Shown: positions 25,609 to 33,466, counted from the first letter of the stretch. The stretch is 64,000 nucleotides of DNA from Micromonospora globbae (GCF_003610785.1 NZ_RAQQ01000028.1:1-64000); one strand, 5' to 3'. Notes: generated by a model not told the origin, from the letters alone. Translations and numbers: made by a program.

Positions 25609-26277
25609 CTAGCCGACGCGGGCGCCTGGCCTTGACCGCTCGTCGCTGCGGTACGTCTTCCAGGCGAGCAGGGTCAGCCACAACCAGGCAACGACGATCA
25701 TGATCCGCTGAAACAGGCCACCGAACGCTACGAGGTTCTGCGATTGGGCGAAGGCGGCGTTCGACAGCCCGAGCGCGACGAGGACGACGGCGGCGGTCGT
25801 GGCCGAGTAGAACGCCCAGCGCCACTGGTTGCCGGCGACGAACCGAAGGGTGAACACGATGCAGGCTCCCATGATTGCGATGAAGGCGAGCAGTGATACG
25901 CCGTCGTGCAGGGCCGCGTGGGTGCTGCTGTAGGCAGGCAACCGGTCCGGGCTGCCGGGTGGGTAACCGCTGACCGGGTCGGTGGTGAAGAGGCCGGCGC
26001 CGACGAGGCCGAGCGCCCACACGCCGACGAACAGCGGGCCCCACAGCCGGCCGGGTCCTCGGGGCAGAGTCCGCCGGAGCCCGACGGCGAGTACGGCGGT
26101 CAACACGCCGGCGACCAGGAACGTTGCGGTCTGCACCCAGCCGTGGTGGCCGAGGGCGAGGGAACTGACCGGATGGCGCAGCGGATCGTAACCGTCGCGG
26201 GTGGCGCCCTGGATCAGGAGGCTGAGCACGAACAGCGGGCCGGCGGCGGTACCGCAGATGAGTGGGGCCTTGGACAT
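25609..26277 (-). CDS. DUF998 integral membrane protein
   Basis: A 222-residue membrane protein with six hydrophobic helices. DUF998 signatures: GYDPLRHPVSSLALGHHGWV near residue 30 and LFTTDPVSGYPPGSP near residue 95. The start codon lies 25 bp from the large palindrome at 26302-26348, which it shares with the divergent HTH/Clp-N pair. Confidence 0.85.
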   Translation of the reverse strand: MSKAPLICGTAAGPLFVLSLLIQGATRDGYDPLRHPVSSLALGHHGWVQTATFLVAGVLTAVLAVGLRRTLPRGPGRLWGPLFVGVWALGLVGAGLFTTDPVSGYPPGSPDRLPAYSSTHAALHDGVSLLAFIAIMGACIVFTLRFVAGNQWRWAFYSATTAAVVLVALGLSNAAFAQSQNLVAFGGLFQRIMIVVAWLWLTLLAWKTYRSDERSRPGARVG

Positions 26278-26301
26278 GGAGACCTCCAGCGTCGTCGAGG
26301 G

Positions 26302-26348
26302 CTGTCAGTCTGGGTTGACAAGGGGTGCTTGTCAACCCAAACTGACAG
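26302..26348. promoter_or_regulatory. 47-bp palindromic operator between DUF998 and HTH-ClpN genes
   Basis: Two 21-bp arms with one mismatch around a 5-nt centre (26323-26327). The inner arm is TGGGTTGACAAG and the outer arm CTGTCAGT. The inner repeats contain TTGACA (26315-26320) and TGTCAA, so the site may carry a -35 element within an operator. It ends 2 bp before the HTH start codon, which has no Shine-Dalgarno of its own. Confidence 0.75.
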
Positions 26349-26350
26349 GC

Positions 26351-26554
26351 ATGGAGGAGTCCCCACTGGTCGCGCGGTTGCGGTCGCATGATCCGGCCGT
26401 GTTGCTTCGCGCCGTCGGTGCCCTGCACCGGCTCGCCGAGCAGGTCGAGGCTGCGGCGGTGGCCCGCGCCCGAGCCGAAGGTTGGACCTGGGAGCAGATC
26501 GGCGACGCGCTCGGTGTCTCCCGCCAGTCCGCCCACACCAAGCATGGAAAGTGA
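26351..26554 (+). CDS. Small HTH protein paired with Clp-N gene
   Basis: A 67-residue protein. The second half (GWTWEQIGDALGVSRQSAHT) is a sigma-region-4/RNase-E-antitoxin-like helix-turn-helix; the first half is an amphipathic helix. This small HTH is usually found directly before stand-alone Clp-N genes in actinobacteria. It likely binds the adjacent palindrome and autoregulates. ATG 26351 starts 2 bp after the palindrome. Confidence 0.75.
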   Translation: MEESPLVARLRSHDPAVLLRAVGALHRLAEQVEAAAVARARAEGWTWEQIGDALGVSRQSAHTKHGK

Positions 26555-26560
26555 GTCGCC

Positions 26561-27019
26561 ATGTTCGAACGATTCACGGCTGGCGCCCGAGCCGCGGTTA
26601 CGGTGCACGCACCGACGGAGGCGCGGAGGCGCGGCGACCGGCGCGTCGGCACGGAGCATCTGCTCCTCGGCGTGCTGCATGACGTAGAGGCGGCCCAGAC
26701 GCTCGGCGTCGACATCGAGACAGCACGGTCCGCGCTCGCCGCTCTGGACGAGGCGGCCCTTGCCGCCATCGGCATCGACGCCCGTGGCGTCGAGCGGGCC
26801 ACGATCACGGAATCGTCGACACGGTTGCCGTTCACGTCCGGCGCGAAGGCCACCCTGTCCAATGCTCTCACCGTGGCCCGACGCACCGGCGCGCGTCGGA
26901 TCGCCGTCGTCCACCTGCTGGCCGGGCTCCTGGATAGCGACCGCACCGATCCCGCAACGAGCGTATTGGCCGAGGTGGGCGTGGACCGTGTGGCTGTCCG
27001 CGCCCGTGTGGTGCCGTAG
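26561..27019 (+). CDS. Stand-alone Clp N-terminal (double repeat) domain protein
   Basis: A 152-residue protein with two Clp-N repeats: MFERFTAGARAAVTVHAPTE with GTEHLLLGVLHD in repeat one, and FTSGAKATLSNALTVARRTG with AVVHLLAGLLD in repeat two. There is no ATPase domain. In ClpA/B/C this domain binds adaptors and substrates, so the protein may act as an adaptor or decoy for ClpC, or bind arginine-phosphate-like ligands; this is inference. It begins 6 bp after the HTH gene. Confidence 0.8.
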   Translation: MFERFTAGARAAVTVHAPTEARRRGDRRVGTEHLLLGVLHDVEAAQTLGVDIETARSALAALDEAALAAIGIDARGVERATITESSTRLPFTSGAKATLSNALTVARRTGARRIAVVHLLAGLLDSDRTDPATSVLAEVGVDRVAVRARVVP

Positions 27020-27181
27020 CCGTCGCCCGCTTGGTTGGATGGCCCGCGGTTCGTCTCGGCTGGCGGAGGCCACTCCTTACCGGCCGCCCGCGACCGCACC
27101 CCGCAACCGGCACGGCTGATCATGGGCCCCATGAACGCCCGCGTCACGAGCTATACCGGTTCGGGGTAGAGGTTTGTCATG

Positions 27182-27196
27182 TACCCCCCGGGGGTA
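27182..27196. promoter_or_regulatory. CsoR-type copper operator before CopB gene
   Basis: TACCCCCCGGGGGTA, a near-perfect palindrome 26 bp upstream of the ATPase start and overlapping TATATG (27195-27200), a plausible -10. The form matches actinobacterial CsoR sites (TACCC...GGGTA). RBS GGAGG is at 27210-27214. Confidence 0.75.
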
Positions 27197-27222
27197 TATG
27201 GTGCTGTGTGGAGGTGGACGGT

Positions 27223-29490
27223 ATGAGCAACAACCACACGGCACACGAGAAGGCGAACGGCACGGGCGAGGCGGCGGTGCCACCGCACTCCCACGAGGGC
27301 CACGACCATAGGGCACCACACCACGGTCCGGCTCCGGGCCCGTCCACGCCAAAACCCCTGGCAGAGCACCACGAAAACGACGCCTCCCACGCCGGTGCGG
27401 CGCACCAGGGCCGGCGCGGTGAGGCTGCTAGCGGCAACCACCACCCAGGCCACGGCGACCACGCGGGTCACGGGGGACACGGTGGGCACGACAAGCACGC
27501 CGGGCATGATCCTGAGCAGTTCCGCCGCAAGTTCTGGCTCAGCCTCGCCCTGACGCTGCCGATCGTGGCGACCAGTCACATGGTGATGGACTGGTTCGGT
27601 TACTCCCTGGACTTCCCGGGCAGGGGCCTGGTCGGTCCGGTCCTCGGATCGGTGGTCTTCTTCTACGGCGGCTGGCCGTTCCTGGTCGGCGGCGTCCGCG
27701 AGGTCCGCGACCGGGCGCCGGGGATGATGCTGCTGATCTCCATGGCGATCACCGTGGCGTACCTGGCTTCCCTGGCCACCAGCTTCGGCGCGTTCGACCT
27801 GGACTTCTGGTGGGAGCTCGCCGCGCTGGTGAGCATCATGCTGCTCGGTCACTGGCAGGAGATGAAGGCGATCGGCCAGGCCCAGGGCGCGCTCGCCGCG
27901 CTGGCGGCGCTGTTGCCCGACGACGCCGAACGGCTCGACGACAACGGTGAGCCGCACCGCGTGCCGGTGGGCGAACTGCGGGTCGGCGACGTGGTCCTGG
28001 TCCGCTCCGGCGGTCGGGTGCCCGCCGACGGGCGCGTCGTCGACGGCGCCGCGGAGCTGGACGAGTCGATGATCACGGGCGAATCCCGCCCGGTCCCGCG
28101 CGGCGTGGGAGACCGCGTGGTGGCCGGCACCGTGGCGACCGACTCCGCCTTGCGGGTACGCGTCGACGCGGTCGGCGAGGACACCGCACTGGCCGGCATC
28201 GGGCGGCTCGTCGCCCAGGCGCAGGCCTCCAGCGGCAGGGCTCAGGTGCTCGCCGACCGGTTCGCGGCGATGCTGTTCTACGTGGCCGCTGCCGCCGCGG
28301 TGGTCACCTTCGGCGCCTGGTGGGCGCTCGGTGACCTCGACCAGTCGGTCGTCCGGACGGTGACGGTCCTCGTGATCGCCTGCCCGCACGCCCTCGGGTT
28401 GGCCATCCCGCTGGTGATCGCGCTCTCGACCGCCGTGTCGGCGAAGGCGGGCGTCCTCGTCAAGGACCGCCTCGCGCTGGAGCGGATGCGCATCGTCGAT
28501 GCGGTGCTGTTCGACAAGACCGGCACGCTGACCAAGGGCGCGCACACGGTCACCGACATGGCCGCCGCGGCCGGCGTCACCGAGGACGAGGTGTTGCGCG
28601 TCGCTGGCGCGGTCGAGGCGGACAGCGAGCATCCTCTGGCCAAGGCGCTGGTGGCCGTCGCACAGGATCGGGGACTGCAGGCCACCGCGCGCGACTTCCG
28701 CTCGCTGACCGGTCGCGGTGTGCAGGCTGTCGTCGACGGTACGACCTACGCAGTGGGTGGGCCGGCTCTGCTGCGGGAAATGGCGGCGGCGGTGCCGGAC
28801 GAACTGGTCCGGGCAGCGCACGTCTGGTCGGCCCGCGGGGCTGCCGTGCTCCACCTGGTCCGCCTCGTCGAGGGTGGGCCCGCGGAGGCGATCGGGGCGT
28901 TCGCGTTGGAGGACGAGGTCCGTCCCGAGGCCCGGGAGGCCATCGCGGTGCTGCGCGAGCAGGGCGTGCGGAAGATCGTCATGATCACGGGTGACGCGCG
29001 GCCGGTCGCCGAGGCCGTCGCCGCGGACCTTGGCTTCCGCCCCGGCGTCGACGAGGTCTTCGCCGAGGTGCTGCCCGCCGACAAGGACGAGGCGGTGGCC
29101 GACCTGCAGGCCCGCGGATACACGGTCGCGATGGTCGGCGACGGGGTCAACGACGCGCCGGCCCTGGCCCGCGCCGACGTCGGACTGGCGATCGGTGCCG
29201 GCACGGACGTCGCGATCGAGTCCGCCGGGGTCATCCTCGCCTCCTCCGACCCGCGTGGCGTCACCGGCGTCATCCGCCTGTCCCGGGCCTCGTACCGAAA
29301 GATGATCCAGAACCTGGCCTGGGCCGCCGGCTACAACGTCGTGGCGATCCCGCTCGCGGCCGGCGTCCTCGCCTGGGCGGGGATCAGCCTCAGCCCGGCA
29401 GTCGGCGCAGTGCTCATGTCGGTCTCCACGATCGTCGTGGCGCTCAACGCCCAGCTGCTGAGGCGGGTCCGCCTGACCCCGCAGGCCTGA
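27223..29490 (+). CDS. copB: CopB-type P1B copper-exporting ATPase (CPH motif)
   Basis: A 755-residue heavy-metal P-type ATPase. The first 100 or so residues are very His-rich (HPGHGDHAGHGGHGGHDKHA near 70-90), a cytosolic metal-binding tail without CxxC. Membrane helices follow, with TGES in the actuator, Cys-Pro-His at about 387-389 (IACPHALGLAIP), Asp431 of DKTGT as the phosphorylation site, SEHPLAKAL, and GDGVNDAPAL. CPH rather than CPC places it in the P1B-3/CopB group, exporting Cu(I), Cu(II) or Ag(I). ATG 27223 has GGAGG 8 nt upstream and a CsoR box before it. Confidence 0.93.
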   Translation: MSNNHTAHEKANGTGEAAVPPHSHEGHDHRAPHHGPAPGPSTPKPLAEHHENDASHAGAAHQGRRGEAASGNHHPGHGDHAGHGGHGGHDKHAGHDPEQFRRKFWLSLALTLPIVATSHMVMDWFGYSLDFPGRGLVGPVLGSVVFFYGGWPFLVGGVREVRDRAPGMMLLISMAITVAYLASLATSFGAFDLDFWWELAALVSIMLLGHWQEMKAIGQAQGALAALAALLPDDAERLDDNGEPHRVPVGELRVGDVVLVRSGGRVPADGRVVDGAAELDESMITGESRPVPRGVGDRVVAGTVATDSALRVRVDAVGEDTALAGIGRLVAQAQASSGRAQVLADRFAAMLFYVAAAAAVVTFGAWWALGDLDQSVVRTVTVLVIACPHALGLAIPLVIALSTAVSAKAGVLVKDRLALERMRIVDAVLFDKTGTLTKGAHTVTDMAAAAGVTEDEVLRVAGAVEADSEHPLAKALVAVAQDRGLQATARDFRSLTGRGVQAVVDGTTYAVGGPALLREMAAAVPDELVRAAHVWSARGAAVLHLVRLVEGGPAEAIGAFALEDEVRPEAREAIAVLREQGVRKIVMITGDARPVAEAVAADLGFRPGVDEVFAEVLPADKDEAVADLQARGYTVAMVGDGVNDAPALARADVGLAIGAGTDVAIESAGVILASSDPRGVTGVIRLSRASYRKMIQNLAWAAGYNVVAIPLAAGVLAWAGISLSPAVGAVLMSVSTIVVALNAQLLRRVRLTPQA

Positions 29491-29495
29491 ACACG

Positions 29496-29530
29496 GTGTG
29501 GCGGCGGCCCAACCCGGGCCGCCGCCACAC
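29496..29530 (+). terminator. Terminator of the CopB gene
   Basis: A perfect 15-bp stem (29496-29510 with 29516-29530), 5-nt loop, starting 5 bp after the stop codon. Confidence 0.78.
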
Positions 29531-29831
29531 CTGCGCGAATGAACTGTGGACGCGTCGCTGAGAGCCCTTCGTGACGAGTGCCCACGGTTGGGCGAGGGCC
29601 ACGACAGGTCGCCCGGGTTGCCCAGACGGGGGCCGGCGCCGGTGCTGGGCAGCGCGCGGCGTCCGCGGTGGCCACGAAGAACGTATCGCCGTGTCCGGTG
29701 AAGGCGGCTGGCGCCGCAGGAATGCGCCCTGTCGATCGCGGGCGCGGACGTGCTGCTGCGGCTGGATCACCCTCAGGCCAGGCGTCGCCGAATAGAACGA
29801 CCAGGCCGCGCGGTGGGACACCGACAAGTAC
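29531..29831. other. Non-coding gap in the copper island
   Basis: About 300 bp between two terminators. Frames on both strands are short and lack recognisable domains; I see nothing supportable here. Confidence 0.5.
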
Positions 29832-29879
29832 TGATCCGCCGCGACCGCTCCAGAGTCGCCGGTCGGTCGCGGCGGATCA
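29832..29879 (-). terminator. Terminator of the CopZ gene
   Basis: A perfect 16-bp stem (29832-29847 with 29864-29879) with a 16-nt loop, 7 bp beyond the minus-strand stop. Confidence 0.72.
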
Positions 29880-29886
29880 CCTCCGC

Positions 29887-30171
29887 TCAGCTCACGAGCT
29901 GGTAACCGGCCTTCTCGACGGCCGCGCGGACGTCGGCGGTCTCCAGCGGCGCGGCGCTGGAGACCGCGACGGTGCCTGAGGCCACGTCGATCTCGACGCC
30001 GGTCACGCCCTCGACCGTCTGGATCTGCTTGCTCACGTTGTTGGCGCAGCCGGTGCAGGTCATACCCGACACGGTGTAGGTGGTGCGTACGCCGTCGACG
30101 GCCTCAACCGCGGCCGGCGTGCTGTCGGCCGTGGCCGTGCCGCAGCCGCAACTGGTCCCAGTGGTGCACAT
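29887..30171 (-). CDS. copZ: CopZ-like copper chaperone with cysteine-rich N-terminus
   Basis: A 94-residue protein: HMA domain (residues about 29-94) with Cys39 and Cys42 in SGMTCTGCANN, which binds one Cu(I) and hands it to the exporter. Before it is a short extra Cys cluster (MCTTGTSCGCG, Cys2, 8, 10), which may be a second metal site. ATG 30171 is preferred over the in-frame start 21 bp upstream because GAGGAGAGAG lies at the right distance. A CsoR box lies at 30283-30297. Confidence 0.87.
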   Translation of the reverse strand: MCTTGTSCGCGTATADSTPAAVEAVDGVRTTYTVSGMTCTGCANNVSKQIQTVEGVTGVEIDVASGTVAVSSAAPLETADVRAAVEKAGYQLVS

Positions 30172-30282
30172 GAACTCTCTCCTCTCGACCAAGGGGGCGC
30201 TGGCTGGCGCCCTGCCGCGCCGGACGGAACCGGCAGGCAGCCGGTTGGCCCGGGAGCCAGCGCAGCCCCAGGACGATGAATA

Positions 30283-30297
30283 TACCCATAGGGGGTA
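30283..30297. promoter_or_regulatory. CsoR-type box before copZ
   Basis: TACCCATAGGGGGTA, about 110 bp upstream of the copZ start on the minus strand. Same half-sites as the other five boxes of the island. Confidence 0.65.
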
Positions 30298-30366
30298 GAG
30301 GGATCAATGAGGTGCGCACGAGAGCGCGAAAGCCTGAGGCCGGCCAAGGGTCTCCCTTGACAGGCA

Positions 30367-30417
30367 ATACCCCTAGGGGGTACACATTCTCCCACTTACC
30401 CATACCCCCTATGGGCA
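30367..30417. promoter_or_regulatory. Two CsoR-type boxes before the MFS gene
   Basis: ATACCCCTAGGGGGTA (30367-30382) and ATACCCCCTATGGGCA (30402-30417), 35 bp apart. The second ends 16 bp before the start codon. The first is close to perfect; the second has one degenerate half. They suggest direct copper control of the exporter and possibly, in the other direction, of copZ. Confidence 0.7.
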
Positions 30418-30433
30418 TTTAGGAGTGGTGGAG

Positions 30434-31861
30434 ATGTCACAGGGATCCAAGCGCTGGTGGGGCCTCGGGCTCATCGCGCTCGCTCAGTTCATGGTCATCA
30501 TGGACACCTCGATCATCGGCGTGGCCCTTCCGCGTATGCAGGACGACCTCGGGTTCTCACCCGAGAACCTGTCGTGGGTGTTCAACGCCTACGTCGTGGC
30601 CTTCGGGGGACTGCTGTTGCTCGGCGGCCGGCTGTCGGACCTGTTCGGCGCGCGGCGCGTCTTCACCGCCGGGTGGCTGATCCTGCTGGCCGGATCAGCG
30701 GCCGCCGGGCTGGCTGACAGCGTCGCGGTGGAACTGGCTGCCCGCGCCGCGCAGGGCGCCGGCGCCGCCCTGATCGCACCGTCGGCGCTGACGCTGTTGA
30801 TGATGCTCTTCGGCGCCCAGCCGCGAGAACTAACCACGGCGCTCGCGCTCTACGGTGCGGCGGCACCGGCGGGCGGTACTGCCGGCGTCTTCCTCGGCGG
30901 GGTCATCACCGAGTACCTCAGCTGGCCGTGGGTGTTCTACATCAACATCCCGATCGCTCTGATCGCGGTACTGGCCACCCCGGCGCTGATGCCCGCCGGC
31001 GGCGCCCGCCGCGGTTCCCTCGACGTCGCCGGGGCGCTCACCGTCACCGCCGGTCTCGCGGCGGCGGTCTACGCGATCGTCCGGGCCCCCGAAGTGGGGT
31101 GGGCCTCCGGGCAGACCTGGCTCGTCCTGGCCGGTGCGGTCGCCGCACTGGTGGCGTTCGTGGCCATCCAGGCCGCCCGCAGGGATCCGCTGATGCGGCT
31201 GTCGATCTTCCGCACGCCGAATCTCGCCGCGGCCAACGTCGCTCAGCTCCTACTGGGGGCGGCGTGGATCCCGATGTGGTTCTACCTCAACCTCTACCTG
31301 CAGCAGGTGCTCGGCTACAGCGCCTTCCCCAGCGGCGCTGCGCTGCTTCCGATGACGGTCCTCATCATGGTGGGGATGGTCGCCCTGGCGCCGCGCGCGA
31401 TCAACCGGTTCGGCCCGAAGCCGATGGTGGTGGCGGGACTCACCGTACTGGCCGCAGGGCTGGGATGGTTGGCCCTCGTCCGGCCCGGCGGCAGCTACGC
31501 CGTGGACGTCCTGCCCGCATCGCTCGTCGCGGCGCTGGGTATGTCACTGGCGTTCATCCCGTCGCTGGGCACGGCCATCTCCAGCGCCCGACCCGAGGAG
31601 GGCGGCCTTGCGTCCGGGATCGTCAACACCAGCTATCAGGTCGGTTCCGCGCTGGGCCTGGCCGCGATGACGGCGGTCGCCGCCTCGTACGGCGCGGATC
31701 GGGTCGGTGACCTGCCGGCGCTCACCGACGGCTTCTCCGCCGCCTTCGTCGGCGCCGCGGCCATCGCCGCCATCGGAGCCGTCACCGCCGCGGTAACCCT
31801 GCGCACCCGCACCTCCGATGCACAGAGCGCGACGGAGCCCGAGAACGTCCAGGTCGGCTGA
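30434..31861 (+). CDS. MFS drug/metabolite exporter, DHA2 (14-TM) type
   Basis: A 475-residue transporter with about 14 hydrophobic helices. DHA2 motifs: FMVIMDTSIIGVALPRMQDD (motif D1-like, TM1), GGRLSDLFGARRVF (motif A, loop 2-3) and GAAAPAGGTAGVFLGGVITE (motif C, TM5, antiporter signature). AGGAG sits 8 nt before ATG 30434. Two CsoR boxes immediately upstream make it copper-inducible, unusual for DHA2 pumps. It might export a copper chelate or an unrelated toxic compound, or merely sit in the island. Confidence 0.88.
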   Translation: MSQGSKRWWGLGLIALAQFMVIMDTSIIGVALPRMQDDLGFSPENLSWVFNAYVVAFGGLLLLGGRLSDLFGARRVFTAGWLILLAGSAAAGLADSVAVELAARAAQGAGAALIAPSALTLLMMLFGAQPRELTTALALYGAAAPAGGTAGVFLGGVITEYLSWPWVFYINIPIALIAVLATPALMPAGGARRGSLDVAGALTVTAGLAAAVYAIVRAPEVGWASGQTWLVLAGAVAALVAFVAIQAARRDPLMRLSIFRTPNLAAANVAQLLLGAAWIPMWFYLNLYLQQVLGYSAFPSGAALLPMTVLIMVGMVALAPRAINRFGPKPMVVAGLTVLAAGLGWLALVRPGGSYAVDVLPASLVAALGMSLAFIPSLGTAISSARPEEGGLASGIVNTSYQVGSALGLAAMTAVAASYGADRVGDLPALTDGFSAAFVGAAAIAAIGAVTAAVTLRTRTSDAQSATEPENVQVG

Positions 31862-31980
31862 CATGAGCGGACCGAACCCCGAACGTCAGCCCGACATCCA
31901 TCGGGACAAGTCGTCATGACGAGGCGGACACCGCCACGGCTGGGGTGCGACGCAACCTGACAGACAACGAGAACCCGCCG

Positions 31981-32066
31981 TCGGGCGGCCGGTCCCGGAG
32001 CCGGCCGCCCGAGGCTGTGGCGGGGCTGATGCGGCAATGCCGGCCGATCACGTATCGGCCGGCATT
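31981..32066. terminator. Paired hairpins after the MFS gene
   Basis: A 12-bp perfect stem (31981-31992 with 32001-32012) and a 13-bp perfect stem (32036-32048 with 32054-32066). Between convergent MFS and CsoR genes they can terminate both. The rest of 31862-32236 shows no supportable gene. Confidence 0.65.
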
Positions 32067-32236
32067 GAGTCGTTCTGGGCGTGCGAGGCGTGAGGCGGCC
32101 GGCGCACGCACCGGTCAGAGCTGCGCTGGCTGTCGCCCGACGAGAAGGGGAAGCGGCACAGGAGCTGACTCCCCGGGCTGGGCTGGCGTGACGGCCAGCA
32201 TCCGGGCGGCCACCGGTCGATCCACCGGCGGCTGTG

Positions 32237-32533
32237 TCAGCCTCGCTTCATGAGCCGGCCGACGGCGGCCATCATTTCGGTGGCCATCTCGTCGGCGCGG
32301 CCCTCGGCGGCGCCTTCGTGCATGCAGTGCCGGGCGTGCCCATCGAGCAGTCCGAGGGCGACCTTGTCCAGGGCGGCCTGGATTGCGGAGATCTGGGTGA
32401 GCACGTCGATGCAGTACCGGTCGTCGTCGACCATCTTCTCGACGCCGCGAACCTGCCCCTCGACGCGGCGGAGCCGCGCGAGCAGCTGATCCTTGCTGGC
32501 GGTGTATCCGCGGATCGGAGTGGGTGTGGTCAT
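32237..32533 (-). CDS. csoR: CsoR copper-sensing repressor
   Basis: A 98-residue CsoR/RcnR family repressor. The Cu(I) triad is present with exact family spacing: Cys41 (RYCIDVL), His66 and Cys70 (GHARHCMH), a spacing of 25 and 4 as in M. tuberculosis CsoR. LLARLRRVEGQVRGVEKMVD (residues 17-36) is the DNA-binding helix region. ATG 32533 is the start; the open frame further upstream contains the operators. Two boxes upstream indicate autoregulation. It is the only copper regulator seen, so it probably controls the whole island. Confidence 0.93.
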   Translation of the reverse strand: MTTPTPIRGYTASKDQLLARLRRVEGQVRGVEKMVDDDRYCIDVLTQISAIQAALDKVALGLLDGHARHCMHEGAAEGRADEMATEMMAAVGRLMKRG

Positions 32534-32548
32534 GACACCAGGGTACCG

Positions 32549-32600
32549 TACCCCTCGGGGGTATGCTACGGTGCGGTGCGAGGCATACCCCCTGTAGGTA
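32549..32600. promoter_or_regulatory. Two CsoR-type boxes before csoR
   Basis: TACCCCTCGGGGGTA (32549-32563) and TACCCCCTGTAGGTA (32586-32600). The first overlaps a second small palindrome (GGGTACCGTACCC, 32541-32553). They support autorepression by CsoR. The remaining 160 bp to the next gene hold nothing recognised. Confidence 0.75.
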
Positions 32601-32761
32601 CTCCAGGGGCGTCCTACCACCCCACCCACACCAATCACCTCGCACGCCACGCATTCCTCCGCGCGAGGCTGGCGATGCCGAACGCACCCACTCACGTCGG
32701 CTCGCCGGGCCGGTTTGCCGGTTTGCGTCTCAATCCGACCCGGCGGGCGGGCTCCCGAAGC

Positions 32762-33313
32762 TCAAGCCTCGGTCGACTCGTCGGCGGCGGCGTAGACCAG
32801 GTGGAGCACACCGCTGGCGAACGCGGTGGACGACACCAGCTTCAGGGGAACCGTGGGGCCGTCCTGGAAGAGCCGCTTCCCGTGCCCGACCACGATCGGG
32901 TGCACCAGCAGGTGAAGTTCGTCGAGGAGCCGCTGCTCGAGCAGCCAGCGCACCAGAGTGACGCTTCCGGTGACACCGATCCGGCTGTCCTGCTTGAGCT
33001 TGGCGAGCTCCTCAGCGGCGGCGTCCCCGCGAATCAGCGTGGTGTTCTCCCAGTCCGCGGACGTGAGGGTGTTGGAGACGACGTACTTGCGGGCGCCGTT
33101 CATCATCGCCGTCGTCGGATCGGCGGGGTCGGCGTTCGGCCAGTATTCGGCCATCTCGGTGTAGGTCACACGGCCGAACAGCGTGGCGTCGGTGGCCATC
33201 AACGCACCGACGGCCGCGCCCATCTCGTCGTCGAAGTACGGGAAGTGCCATGTCTCGGGAGCCTCGGTGACCCCGTCGAGCGACACGAACAGACCAGCTT
33301 TGATCTCACCCAT
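32762..33313 (-). CDS. Dihydrofolate reductase-like (RibD C-terminal) protein
   Basis: A 183-residue DHFR-fold protein: N-terminal AGLFVSLDGVTEAPETWHFP, central ATLFGRVTYTEMAEYWP, KYVVSNTL, and GSVTLVRWLLEQRLLDELHL, the YyaP/YwjB/RibD-C pattern of small NADPH-dependent reductases without a known substrate. Start ATG 33313 (MGEIKAG). Divergent from a TetR gene with a clean palindrome between them. Confidence 0.87.
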   Translation of the reverse strand: MGEIKAGLFVSLDGVTEAPETWHFPYFDDEMGAAVGALMATDATLFGRVTYTEMAEYWPNADPADPTTAMMNGARKYVVSNTLTSADWENTTLIRGDAAAEELAKLKQDSRIGVTGSVTLVRWLLEQRLLDELHLLVHPIVVGHGKRLFQDGPTVPLKLVSSTAFASGVLHLVYAAADESTEA

Positions 33314-33383
33314 GCGGATCTCCTGTTCAGCAGGGACGGTGTTGGCCCGGTGCAGCACCGCGAGCGCAGCCCCAGGTACCGAT

Positions 33384-33400
33384 CAGTACTCGTAGTACTG
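33384..33400. promoter_or_regulatory. TetR operator, CAGTACT-N3-AGTACTG
   Basis: A perfect inverted repeat of 7-bp arms (33384-33390 and 33394-33400) between the DHFR-like and TetR genes. The half-site is nearly the same as the operator at 14211-14228 but with a 3-nt instead of 4-nt centre. Confidence 0.7.
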
Positions 33401-33466
33401 CTTGGTACGCTAGGCGCAAATGGGCGAGCGTGTCCACCCCGCCGCCCCGGAACAGTTGGAGACCAC

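Noticed and set aside
24146..27073. A 975-residue minus-strand open frame
   Set aside because: It runs antisense to the sigma-factor and Clp-N genes and changes character along its length (low-complexity Arg/Gly/Gln). It is a GC-bias shadow; the real genes carry clear domain motifs.
27151..28854. A 567-residue minus-strand open frame opposite the copper ATPase
   Set aside because: Antisense shadow of a high-GC gene with His/Arg/Asp-rich low-complexity content and no recognisable domain.
27840..33313. A resistance or metallophore biosynthesis cluster around the copper island
   Set aside because: Apart from transport, chaperone and CsoR genes there is no biosynthetic enzyme nearby; the DHFR-like gene has its own TetR control.
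32234..33466. A long plus-strand N-terminal extension of the TetR gene at 33467
   Set aside because: The extension is antisense to csoR and the DHFR-like gene, crosses the operator and lacks domain sequence. TetR proteins begin at the HTH, as from ATG 33467.
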